Below, one piece after another: positions 35,201 through 44,600 of a stretch of DNA of 64,000 bases (position 1 is the first letter of the stretch; each line of letters begins with the position of its first letter). A model generated the notes under the pieces. It was not told the origin of the DNA and searched no databases. It was given only the letters and a program-made list of their open reading frames with translations. Position numbers and translations under genes: made by a program. The stretch comes from Caenorhabditis remanei. Taxonomy: Eukaryota > Nematoda > Chromadorea > Rhabditida > Rhabditidae. The DNA lies in NCBI RefSeq assembly GCF_010183535.1, contig NC_071328.1, positions 2,790,001 through 2,854,000 of the forward strand, written 5' to 3'.

Positions 35201-38200
35201 GCTTTCCGCCAAGAAATTTGTTGCTTCCGTCTTTGGCTTTCCGCCGATTTTTATTAAATTCCGCCTTCCGCTTGCCGCTTTCCGCCCAAAAAAATTTCAT
35301 TCCGCTTTCGCCTTTCGCCTTCCGGCAAAAATGTTTTTTCCGCCTTCCGCCAAAAATGTTTCTTCCGCCTTCCGCTTTCCGCTTTCCGCCAATTTTTTAA
35401 AATTCCGCCTTCCGCTTGCCGCTTTCCGCCCAAAAAATGTTTACTTCGCTTTCCGCCTTCCGCCAAAATAGTTTCTTCCGTATTTCGCTTTCCGCTTTCC
35501 GCCGATTTTTTTTAAATTCCGCCTTCTGTTTGCCGTTTTCCGCCCAAAAAATGTTTACTCCGCTTTCCGCCTTCTGCCTTCCGCCATTTCAAAAACCGCA
35601 TTCCGCTCAACTCGGAAAGACAGATCAATTAGAATTTCGTCCTTCATGATCAGAGTTGAACGGAATGAAGAAAGTGGCGGAAAGCGGAAGTCGGAATTCC
35701 GGTCAACTCTGTTCAAGATGCAAGAACCAATCATATCCCACTATCATCTTCTAATATTACTAACCAATCAGAAATTATTTACTTCTGATCCTCACAGACT
35801 TCATCTGTGTCAAGAAGTTTCTAGAATTTTCTCGGAATTTCGAAAGGATGAAAATCACCTTCGGCAAGTTAGATTCCTTGCTAACAAATCAGTTGAATAT
35901 AATCTAACCTACATTTCAACATCTGACTCGTCTCGTGCACATCTGGTTGTTCATAGCAAAAACAGTTTGCAGAATAGATCTGACCCAAGATTCGTAGAAC
36001 AACTTTCCAAAACCATACGAAAATGTGAAGAAATGAATTCATTTGAAGAATGGAAAAGTTCTATAACTATTTTTCCCGTGAACTCCTATTTCCCTATTTC
36101 GGAAATGAAAGCCACTGAAAGGCTTGAAAACCATGTTTTTTCACGTAGTGACCTATTTTCGAACTATTTGAACTAAAAAAATAGACGGGCATCATCCGGG
36201 GAAAATTTCCAAACGATCTGTGTAAGTTTCATTAAAAACGGTTCAGTACAGAGGGCGCTAGAGTCGGCGACAGACGGACAGACAAACGGATCTGCTGAAT
36301 ATTATTAGTAAAGATAACGGCACCTGTATTATAACGGCACCCCATCAATACTCAGAATTCATGAATATGAATATCCCGGTGTTTTTTCTTGTTTCTGATT
36401 AGAAGCAGTGTGATTGATAACGTCTTGATCAGCGAAAGGAATGCCCAAAAAAGGTTTTTCGTTTAAATGTAATGAGTTTTTAAAACCTCAAAATTTCTCT
36501 GGGAAGCAGCTGAAAAATATAACGGCATGCCGTTATAATACAGTATTTACGGTATATTTTTAATCTGGGGCGGCTTCGGCGCTTTTGGGCCAGAAAAATC
36601 GCGTAATTTTTAGAGATTCCGTGGGCTGGGGTGCCTTTGGCGCGTTTTTGAGAGGCTGGCGCGCCTTGGGCGCTGAAAAACGCGTCAAAAACTGACAATT
36701 TTCACCGGAATTTGCGAATTTTTCCTATATTTTTGGAGCTGGGGCGCGTTTGGCGCGTTTGTTTATAGAATTTTGATTTTATTAAGAACAGAATCATGGG
36801 AGGCTGGAGCACCTTTCTTCCGAGTTGTTTCAAAAATTTCTGAACTGGCGCGCCTTTCGACGCGTTTTCGAATTGAAAATATGCGTTCGGACAGTAAAAA
36901 TCGTCAAAAACTAACCATTTCTAGTCGAAATTCCAAAACTGGCGCGCTGTTGACGCGTTTTCTAAAATTTTAAACCAAAATTTAAAAGGCTGGTGCGCCT
37001 TCGACGCGTTTTTGACTTGAAATAATACATATTCGGAATGTTCAAACACATCGAAAACAGAGATGTTCAATCGAAATTCCAGATTTCGTGGCTCGGTCGT
37101 CTTTGACGCGTTCTTGAAAAACCTTTTTTAACAAAACTTCAAAAATTCGCCGAAAAACAGAAAAAACCATAAAGTTTGACCGGGGGACTAGTTTTTTTGA
37201 AATTTGGATTTCTAGGCCATCAACCGATTTTTCGATATTACACTCACTTGAAAGCTCTTTTCACGCTGAAATCGAATTTTTCAGTCTCCTGGCCTAATTT
37301 TGTGTTCCCAGGCCACCCCGCGGAAAAAATGCGGTATGACTGGCGCGCCTTCAGCGCGTTTTTCGGTGATTTCAGATTACTTCTACTCAAGAAGCGTAAA
37401 CTGACAAGTCTAAAATTAAAAATCAAGAATTTTTGTCTGAAAATGGAGGTTTTCGGCCTAAAAACCCGATTTTTTGTCTAAAAAGCGGTGATTTGCCGCG
37501 AAAATTCAGGTTTTTGGCATAAAAACGCTCGTTTTTCAGTGATTAAAACACTTTTTTCGAACAAAAAATTGAAAAATTCGCCGAAAAACAGCAAAACCCA
37601 CGAAATTTGGACTGGGGACTAGTTTTTTGAAATTTGGATTTCTAGGCCATCAAGCTATTTTTTGATGTTATACTCATTTCAAAGCTCTTTTCACGTCGAA
37701 ATTATATTTTTCAGTCTCCTGGCCTAAATTTGTGATTTTAAGCCACTTTTGACCGGGGGACTAACTTTTCCAAAGTTTGGATTTCTAGGCCATCAACCTA
37801 TTTTTCGATGTTATACTCATTTCAAAGCTCTTTTCACGACGAATTCGAAATTTTTTGAACCGAAGAAACTGAAAAACTCTTTTATTTTTGAAAAAAACTT
37901 GAAAAATTCGCCGAAAAACTGAAAAATACCACGAAATGGGACGCGGACTAACTTTTTCGAAATTTGGATTTCTAGGCCATCAACCTAGTTTTCGATGTTA
38001 TACTCATTTCAAAGCTCTTTTCACGTCGAGTTCAATTTTTTCAGTCCCCGTGCGCGCCTGGCGCGCATTCAGCGCGTTTTTCAGTGATTACTTCTAAAAA
38101 TGCTCATTATTTTTGTAGGCTCAATTCTGCAACCGCGGTTACTACTTCGCGACAGCAAGTGCCGACAAGACGGTTTCAATGTGGTCAACAGACCGTATGA

Positions 38201-41200
38201 CACCTCTTCGAATGTTTCCAGACGCATATGGAGATGTCTCGTGTATTGACTACCACCCGAACTGTAATTATATCGCAGGCGGTTCAGACGATCGATACGT
38301 CCGTGTATGGGACGTGTGTTCCGGTACGAGAGTACGCTTATTCGGTGGTCATAAAGCGTCGATTATTGGGGTGAAATTCTCACCGTGTGGACGATATATT
38401 GTCTCGTTGGATATTATTGGAAATCTAATGGTTTGGGATTTGGCTTATCAGAGATTAGTCGCTGCAGAGGTCACCGAGCAGAAGGGAACTAAGGTAAGAG
38501 CATGAGGGGGGCGGAGCAGAAAATTTGAGTATTTTAGCCCCATTATTCGAAAAAAAAAACGCGAAAATGGCGAATTTTTTGGCTGAAAATCGAGAAAAAT
38601 TACATGGCCTAACTTCCCTAGAACGGGGGGATTCGCTTAGTTTCGCTTAGTGGTTCAGCAACCAGCTTGACCATCGTTTTTACTGACAAATGATGCTTTT
38701 TCGTGTTAAAAATCGCTAAAATCACTGAAAATTTAAGTTTTTTAGCCGAATTTTACAAAAAAAAAGTAACGAAAATGGCGAATTTTTGGCTGAAAATCAA
38801 AAAATTGCTGAAAATTTAAAAACAACAGAGAAAACCCATCTGGAATCACAAATTTTTCAACACTTCTCGATCAAAGTTTGCCTTATGGCCTAACTTCCCA
38901 ATTTTGGGTTTCTAGGCCAGCCAGCTAATGGAAAAGTTCAGCCACCAACTTGACCATTTTTGAATGAAAAATGATGTTTTTTCGTGCTGAAAAATCGCTA
39001 AAATCGCTGAAAATTTGAGAATTTTAACCCAATTTTACGAAAAAAAAACGCGAAATGGCGAATCTTTTGGCTGAAAATCAAAAAATTGCTGAAAATATGA
39101 AAAACCGAAGAAAAATCGGAGCTCACCGAGCAGAAGGGAACCAAGGTAAGAGCATGAGGAGGGGGCGGAGCCTATTAGTACGCAGAAAATTTGAGTATTT
39201 TAGCCCGATTTTCAGCCGAAAAAACCCTCCGAAAATTAAGGTTTTTCGGCTGAAAATCGAGAAAAATTACATTAAAAAAGTCACCGAACAGAAGGGAACC
39301 AAGGTAAGGGGGCGGAGCCTGGAGGGTTACGGTATTAGCTGAGAATATGTGTCGAAATGTGCTGAAAATGTATATAAACATTGGATTTCTCTTTCGTTTT
39401 TCAAAATTTCAGCGATTTTTCCAGATTTACATCATGACTACGCTTAAAAAAACCCTTCAAAACGCGATTTTTAACCGAAAACCCGTCATTTTTGAGTTTT
39501 ATTTTCGTAAAATTGGTTTAAAATACTCAACTTTTCGATATTTTTAGCGATTTTTACACGAAAAATACATCATTTTTCAATAAAAAATGGTCAAGTTGGT
39601 GGCCGAACTTTTCCATTGGTTGGCTGGCCTAGAAACCCAAAATTGGGAAGTTAGGCCATCAGGGAAGTTTTGATAGGAACATGTTGAAAAATCTGTAATT
39701 CCAGATTGGATTTCTGTTTTTTTTTTCACATTTTCTGAAATTTTCCGATTTTCAGCCGAAAAACGATCATTTTCGCGTTTTTTTTTCGTAAAATTTGGCT
39801 AAAATACTCAAATTTTCTGTGTTTTTACCGATTTTTGAGTTGAAAACACAGTAATTTTGAGTATTTTAACTCAATTTTACAACAAAAAAAACCCCGAAAA
39901 TGGCGGTTTTTCGGCTGAAAATCGAGAAAAATTACATTAAAAAAAGGTTTAAATATGAAAAATTGCATAAAACAGATGAATCCACAGATTTTCAACATTT
40001 CTCGATCAAAATTTGCCTGATGGCCTAACATCCCAATTTTGGGTTTCTAGGCCAGCCAACCAATGGGAAAATTCGGCCACCAACTTGAACATTTTTTGAC
40101 TGAAAAATGATGCTTTTCGTGCTGAAAAATCTCTAAAATCACTGAAAATTTGAGAATTTTAACCCAATTTAACGAAAAACACCTCAAAAATGACGGTTTT
40201 TTCGGTTAAAAATCGTGTTTTGAAGATTTTTTAAACGAAATCATGATCTGGCCGAACTTTTTCTATTTGGGTTTCTAGGCCACGGAAAGTTCTTCCACCT
40301 GTCCGTTTCGGGATTATTTATAACGTTTTTCACAATTATTAGGCTGACTACACTGAAAACGATATAAAATTCAACAGTAATGACGAAACGGATGGGTGGA
40401 AAAACTTTCCGTGGCCTAGAAATCCAAATAGAAAAAGTTCGGCCAACAGTGACCAATTTTTACCATTTCTGGCTGAAAAATCGCGGTTCGGAAGGAGTTT
40501 TTGAGTATTTTCCATAGAAATGCCAATGTTTTTCTGGGTTTTAGCTAATATTTGCGGTTTTTACTCGATTTTTGGCTGAAAATTTGCTAAAAATTAATTT
40601 TCAGGGTCACATCTCATTCACACGTGACGGTGGCGTGTTCGCAGTCTCTCATGGAAATGCGAATATTCAATTGTACTCTTTGGATAATTTGACGAGTTCC
40701 GTCCAATCGACCGGAGCACATAATGATGCTTTCATGGAGCCGAAGTGAGTGGAAAATTTCAGATTTTTAACAGTAGGAAAATGTGACCTAATTGATCAAT
40801 TAACTAATTACTTAATTGACCAATTAGCTAGTTAATTACTTGTTAGTTGTATCAATAGATAATTGTTTGCTTAATTGATAAATTAACCTTGCATATCCAG
40901 ATTGTGAGATAATTAGTTAATTACCTGGCTAGATTTAAACATTTATGGTAATTAATTCAACCGGTTAGCATCAGCTAATTTCTTATAAATTTAATTGACT
41001 AATTAAGATAATTAAGATAGCAAGTTTTCCATACAGTACTTAAGTTGTTCATGTACAAGGCTATAAGTCAGTTCAAGCAATAGTTAATTTGCAGACTAAC
41101 TAATTTGTTAATTACCCAATTAACTCCCCCTAATTTGCAGAATAAACATGGAGGGATTCCAAATCGGATCGTACCCCACAAAACAGACCGCCGTCATCGG

Positions 41201-41255
41201 TCTCCACTTCACTCGCCGCAATCTTCTCCTCGGTTTCGGCTGTTTCGGACAATAA
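29229..41255 (+). CDS. taf-5: TAF5, TFIID WD40 subunit
   Basis: Seven exons: 29229-29458, 31310-31689, 32499-32680, 33650-34171, 38119-38493, 40605-40744 and 41141-41255 (TAA); 647 residues with all phases closing. Residues about 36-64 form a LisH motif (TLQAVLEFLRKNGLSETEEQ). Residues about 78-204 match the TAF5 NTD2 helical domain (FDAFVKHANECSD, DKHPDTARKFFNRFKIFIPE). Residues 204-280 are a charged linker, and WD40 repeats run to the end, with SFSPDRRLLLSSSGDKTIRLW-like, HPNCNYIAGGSDDRYVRVWD and FSPCGRYIV blocks. HFTRRNLLLGFG at the C-terminus matches the end of TAF5. TAF5 is a scaffold of TFIID in promoter recognition; in many animals it is distinct from the SAGA paralogue TAF5L. Repeat 4 (SLDIIGNLMVWDL) is a poor WD match. 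Exons 2 and 5 have partial copies in adjoining introns, and intron 4 hosts a TIR element. Confidence 0.93.
29620..30335. repeat. Family D inverted repeat in taf-5 intron 1
   Basis: TGAAAATGTGTTCTTTAAAA and GATGCTCAAAAAACGCGTCA at the left are inverted at 30250-30320. The right arm contains a copy of the taf-5 exon 2 start. Confidence 0.6.
30340..30676. mobile_element. hAT-like MITE in taf-5 intron 1
   Basis: 337 bp with 13-bp ends CAGGTATGTGCCT / CAGGGATGTGCCT and an exact 8-bp target duplication gttttgct (30332-30339 and 30677-30684). It interrupts family D sequence that otherwise runs on. The interior has two GATTGGCTGATTG / GATTGGTC CCAAT-box-like motifs. No coding potential for a transposase. 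Confidence 0.85.
30889..31206. repeat. Near-perfect 318-bp palindrome of family D
   Basis: GAAAACGCGCCAAAGGCACC to its complement with a loop near 31040. It includes AAATATATATTCAGTATG arms. It lies 103 bp upstream of taf-5 exon 2. Confidence 0.75.
31690..32498. repeat. Family D cluster in taf-5 intron 2
   Basis: At least five GGCGCGTTTGGCGCG / AACGCGCTGAACGCACC units in both orientations. No other exon seen. Confidence 0.5.
34838..35615. mobile_element. Family I element, GGCGGAAAGCGGAA-rich
   Basis: It begins cagagttgagcggaattccg and ends with an imperfect complement. It is flanked by atagacag and aaagacag (7 of 8 bases), a hAT-like 8-bp duplication. The body is minisatellite of TTCCGCCTTCCGCTTTCCGC units on both sides of a unique core. 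Nested inside the 34503-36557 element. Confidence 0.7.
35651..35711. mobile_element. 61-bp miniature family I element
   Basis: cagagttgaacgg ... tcaactctg, flanked by ttcatgat and ttcaagat (7 of 8). Almost only the termini remain. Confidence 0.6.
35718..36176 (+). CDS. Orphan ORF inside a TIR element in taf-5 intron 4
   Basis: A 152-residue uninterrupted ORF from ATG 35718 to TAA 36176. It has balanced codon use quite unlike the A/T homopolymer-rich introns around it. Visible stretches are SHYHLLILLTNQKLFTSDP, VSRIFSEFRKDENHLRQVRF and KTIRKCEEMNSFEEWKSS. No motif is recognised. It lies between two TAATACAGTATTTACGG-type terminal inverted repeats, just downstream of a 61-bp family I insertion whose right-hand near-duplication covers the ATG. 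About 80 bp past the stop is gacagacggacagacaaacg, a string reminiscent of retroelement tails. It may be a transposon-encoded or captured fragment. It reads in the same direction as taf-5 but is not part of its spliced frame. Confidence 0.4.
   Translation: MQEPIISHYHLLILLTNQKLFTSDPHRLHLCQEVSRIFSEFRKDENHLRQVRFLANKSVEYNLTYISTSDSSRAHLVVHSKNSLQNRSDPRFVEQLSKTIRKCEEMNSFEEWKSSITIFPVNSYFPISEMKATERLENHVFSRSDLFSNYLN
36558..38050. repeat. Family D and C direct repeats in taf-5 intron 4
   Basis: Family D units to about 37340. Four direct copies of GGGGACTA then GGATTTCTAGGCCATCAA then CTCATTTCAAAGCTCTTTTC start near 37181, 37613, 37753 and 37940. Confidence 0.55.
38494..40604. repeat. Family C-rich taf-5 intron 5 with exon 5 end copies
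   Basis: Repeated TGGCCTAACTTCCCAATTTT / GGTTTCTAGGCCAGCC units, a complete hairpin at about 40241-40460, and two copies of the exon 5 donor region at about 39117 and 39277. Confidence 0.55.
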
Positions 41256-41297
41256 TTAATTGACTTTTATTGACTTTTGTTGGTTTTTATCAAAAAT

Positions 41298-41405
41298 TGT
41301 GTGCAAGTGCGCTCTATTAAAAAAATGCAATAGAGCGCGTTTTGCTAAATGCGCTCTATTGAACAAATTTTTGAACAATTAGCAATGGAGCGCGCTTGAT
41401 TTATT
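41298..41405. repeat. GCGCTCTATTG motifs between taf-5 and apb-3
   Basis: Four motif copies (GTGCAAGTGCGCTCTATTAA, CAATAGAGCGCGTTTTGC, AATGCGCTCTATTGAAC, CAATGGAGCGCGCTTG) in alternating orientation, starting 43 bp past the taf-5 stop. Nothing else is visible in the 353-bp gap except the apb-3 acceptor. Confidence 0.7.
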
Positions 41406-41600
41406 TTTAAAATGTATAATCCTGGTCGGGAAAAACCTCAAAACGTGATCTTTATTTATCTCTTGTCATTATTGAACGAAAAAAAAAGAAATTTTGATCT
41501 ACATTTAATTATATTGAGCTAATTTAAATTGTGTTAATTGTGACACCGATTTGTATCTTTTTCATTGATTTTTATGGATTTTTGTATTTTTTTACTCTAA

Positions 41601-41607
41601 TTTACAG
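41601..41607 (+). other. Candidate trans-splice acceptor of apb-3
   Basis: tttacag is followed by one base and then ATG 41609. It lies 353 bp downstream of the taf-5 stop, so it could be an SL1 site of an independent promoter or a downstream operon acceptor. A T-rich run (tgtatttttttactctaa) precedes it. Confidence 0.5.
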
Positions 41608-41608
41608 G

Positions 41609-44600
41609 ATGACGTCATTCGTCGAGGGGTTAACCAGCCCTGAAATGGAGATCGCCGAGGGCGGAGTCATTTTGGATAATAGAACGTGAGTTTTGGATTG
41701 AAAATCAATTTAAATTATGATAAAATAGAGAAAAATCGCAGAAAAATTGATTTTGGCTGAAAATTTACTAAAAATTACGAAAATTACTGAGTAAATGCAG
41801 TAAGCTCCGCCCATTTTTCAAAATAAAAAGTAGGCGGAGCCTCTGAGTTAAAGCTCCGCCCACTGTCTTTTAAAAAAGTGCCAATTTTCACCTGAAAATC
41901 GTCTGAAAATGTTGTTTTAATCGAGAAAAATTCAGAAATGTTGATTTTCAATGGAATTTAGAACGATTTTTGATATAAGATTTTTGCGATAAGTGGGCGG
42001 AGTCGATTTAAGCCACGCCCACTTTTCCGGATTACGCTTCTTCTTGGCTCCGTCCACTTGTTTAGAGCTCAAGAAATGTTGATTTTTGCATTAGCGGAAT
42101 TTTGAACGATTTTTGGGTATTTTTGTTTATTTTTAACAATTTCTTAACAATTATTCTAAAATTCGTAATTTTCAGACGATTCGCCGATTTGAAGGCAATG
42201 TTGGATAGTAACAAGGATAATCTCAAAGTGGACGCAATGAAACGGATTATTAACGTAAGTTTTAAAGGCTGAAAATTAGACCACGCCCCCTTTTTTGTGG
42301 GCGGGATTTGTGTTTCTACGACTTTCTACGACTAGGCTCCGCCCCTTTAGGATTTCTCTACTTGTAATAATCTTAATTTAGGCCACGCCCACTCTTTACT
42401 AGACTCCGCCCCTTTTTATCCGCCCTTTTGGAATTCTCTACTTTTAAGAATCTTCAATTTAGCCACGCCCACAAGATATAAAATTTTGGAGTCCCGCCCA
42501 CTCTTTACTAGACTCCGCCCCTTTTTCTCCCATCTATTTTCCATCATCACTAGGCTCCGCCCCTTTTGAATGTCTCTGTGTTTAAGAATCTTCAATTAAG
42601 CCACGCCCACAATCCTAGGCTCCGCCCCTTTTGAATGTCTCTGTGTTTAAGAATCTTCAATTAAGCCACGCCCACAATCCTAGGCTCCGCCCCTTTTGAA
42701 TGTCTCTGTGTTTAAGAATCTTCAATTAAGCCACGCCCACAATCCTAGGCTCTGCCCCTTTTGAATTTCGCTGCGTTTAAGTATCTTGATTTAAGCCACG
42801 CCCACAATCCTAGGCTCCGCCCCTTTTGAATTTCTCTGTGTTTAAGAATCTTGATTTAAGCCACGCCCACAAGCCTTTTTGAGTAGTAAAAAACAAATCA
42901 GTTTGTACCAGACTCCGCCCCCTTTTTCCCAAAAAATCCCAAAAATTTCAGCTAATCGCGAAAGGAAAAGACGTGAGCGAACTGTTCGCAGCGGTTGTCA
43001 AAAACGTGGCGGCGAAAAATGTGGAACTCAAAAAGTTGGTCTTCGTGTATCTGGTGAGATACGCCGAAGAGCAACAAGATCTCGCTTTGCTCTCAATTTC
43101 CACATTTCAACGAGCATTAAAAGATCCGAATCAACTGATACGTGGAAGTGCTCTCCGAGTGTTGACGTCGATTCGGGTGCCAATGGTTGCTCCGATTATG
43201 CTGTTGGCGATTAAAGACGCCGTTAGGGATATGTCTCCATACGTACGGAAAGTGGCCGCCCATGCAATCCCCAAGTTGTATTCATTGGAGCCCGAATTGG
43301 AGCCACAACTCGTCGATTGTATCGATTTTTTATTGGCGGATAGGCGCAGTTTGGTGTTGGGAAGCGCTGTGTACGCGTTCGATGAGATTTGTCCGCACCG
43401 CCTGGATCTTCTGCATAAACACTTTAGAGCTCTCTGCAGAGGACTCGCCGATGTCGACGAATGGGGACAGATTGTGATGATTAATATGCTTACGAGATAT
43501 GCGAGACATGAACTCGCCGATCCGGATAGATCTCCACCGGATACGGATATTGTGTTGCTGTTGAACTCGGCACGCCCTTTGTTGCAATCCAGGAATTGCT
43601 CGGTGGTGATGGCGGTGGTGCAGTTGTTTTATCATGTGGCACCCAAAGCACAGTTGTCGCAGGTAATGAATACGGAGAAATTTAAAAAAACATTTCGAAA
43701 ATTTTTGACCGAAAAATCGAAAATTAGGCGATTCCAGTGGTGTTTTCAGATTTCTGAAATTCCGTGTTAAAGCATAGTTATGAGGGTTTGAAGTTGGTGG
43801 CCTAGAAATCCAACTTTTGAGTTTCTAGGTCATCAAATTTAAATTCAATCGAAAGAGTGAATTCTGCCGATTTCAGTGGCGTTTTCAGATTTCTGAAATT
43901 CCGTGTTAAAGTGGAGTTTTGATGGTTTGAATTCGTTGGTTTAGAAATCCAAAATTCAGGTTTCTAGGCCACCAACTTCAATTCATTATAACACCGCTTT
44001 AACTCGGAATTTCTGAAATTTGAGAACACCACTGGAATCGCCAAAATACACGCTTTCCGATGAAATGAAACTAGGTGGCCTAGAAACCCGAGTTTGAAAA
44101 AAAACTAGGCCAGCAAAGTTTTTCTCAAATTTTGGATTAAATTTTTTAAAGTGGATTTTAGTAATTCTCATCAAGTAAAATATTCAGAACTTCTGTATTT
44201 CTAGCGACTTTTAACACGAAAAAACCACCATTTTTCGTTTAAAAATGGTCAATTTGGTGGCCGAACTTTCTCATCGGTTGGCTGGCCTAGAAACCCAAAA
44301 TTGAGAAGTTAGGTCATCAGGGAAGTTTTGATCGAAAAATGTTGAAAAATCTGTACTTCTAGATTGGATTCTCTTTGGTTTTTTGGAATTTTCAGAATTT
44401 TATCAGATAGAACTCTTTTCAAATGTAATTTTCCGATTTTCATCTTGATTTCGTTAAAAAATCTTCAAAACGCGATATTTATCCAAAAAAAAATCGGGGA
44501 AAATATCTTTAATAAAGTTTTCTATATGAAAAATTGCTGAAAATGTGAAAATCTTTTCGATCAAAATGTCCCTGATGGCCTAACTTCCAAATTTTGGGTT

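Larger units (their letters stand above)
34503..36557. mobile_element. 2.05-kb terminal-inverted-repeat element in taf-5 intron 4
   Basis: Perfect 22-bp inverted ends, core TACCGTAAATACTGTATTA at the left and its complement at the right, sit on TA steps, suggesting a TA target as in Tc1/mariner-like elements. It contains the orphan ORF 35718-36176 and two family I insertions (34838-35615 and 35651-35711). No transposase is visible, so it is non-autonomous or has captured foreign sequence. Confidence 0.7.

Noticed and set aside
42536..42876. CRISPR-like spacing of the 65-bp repeat
   Set aside because: The whole 65-bp unit is repeated with no unique spacers, it is in a eukaryotic intron, and there are no cas genes.
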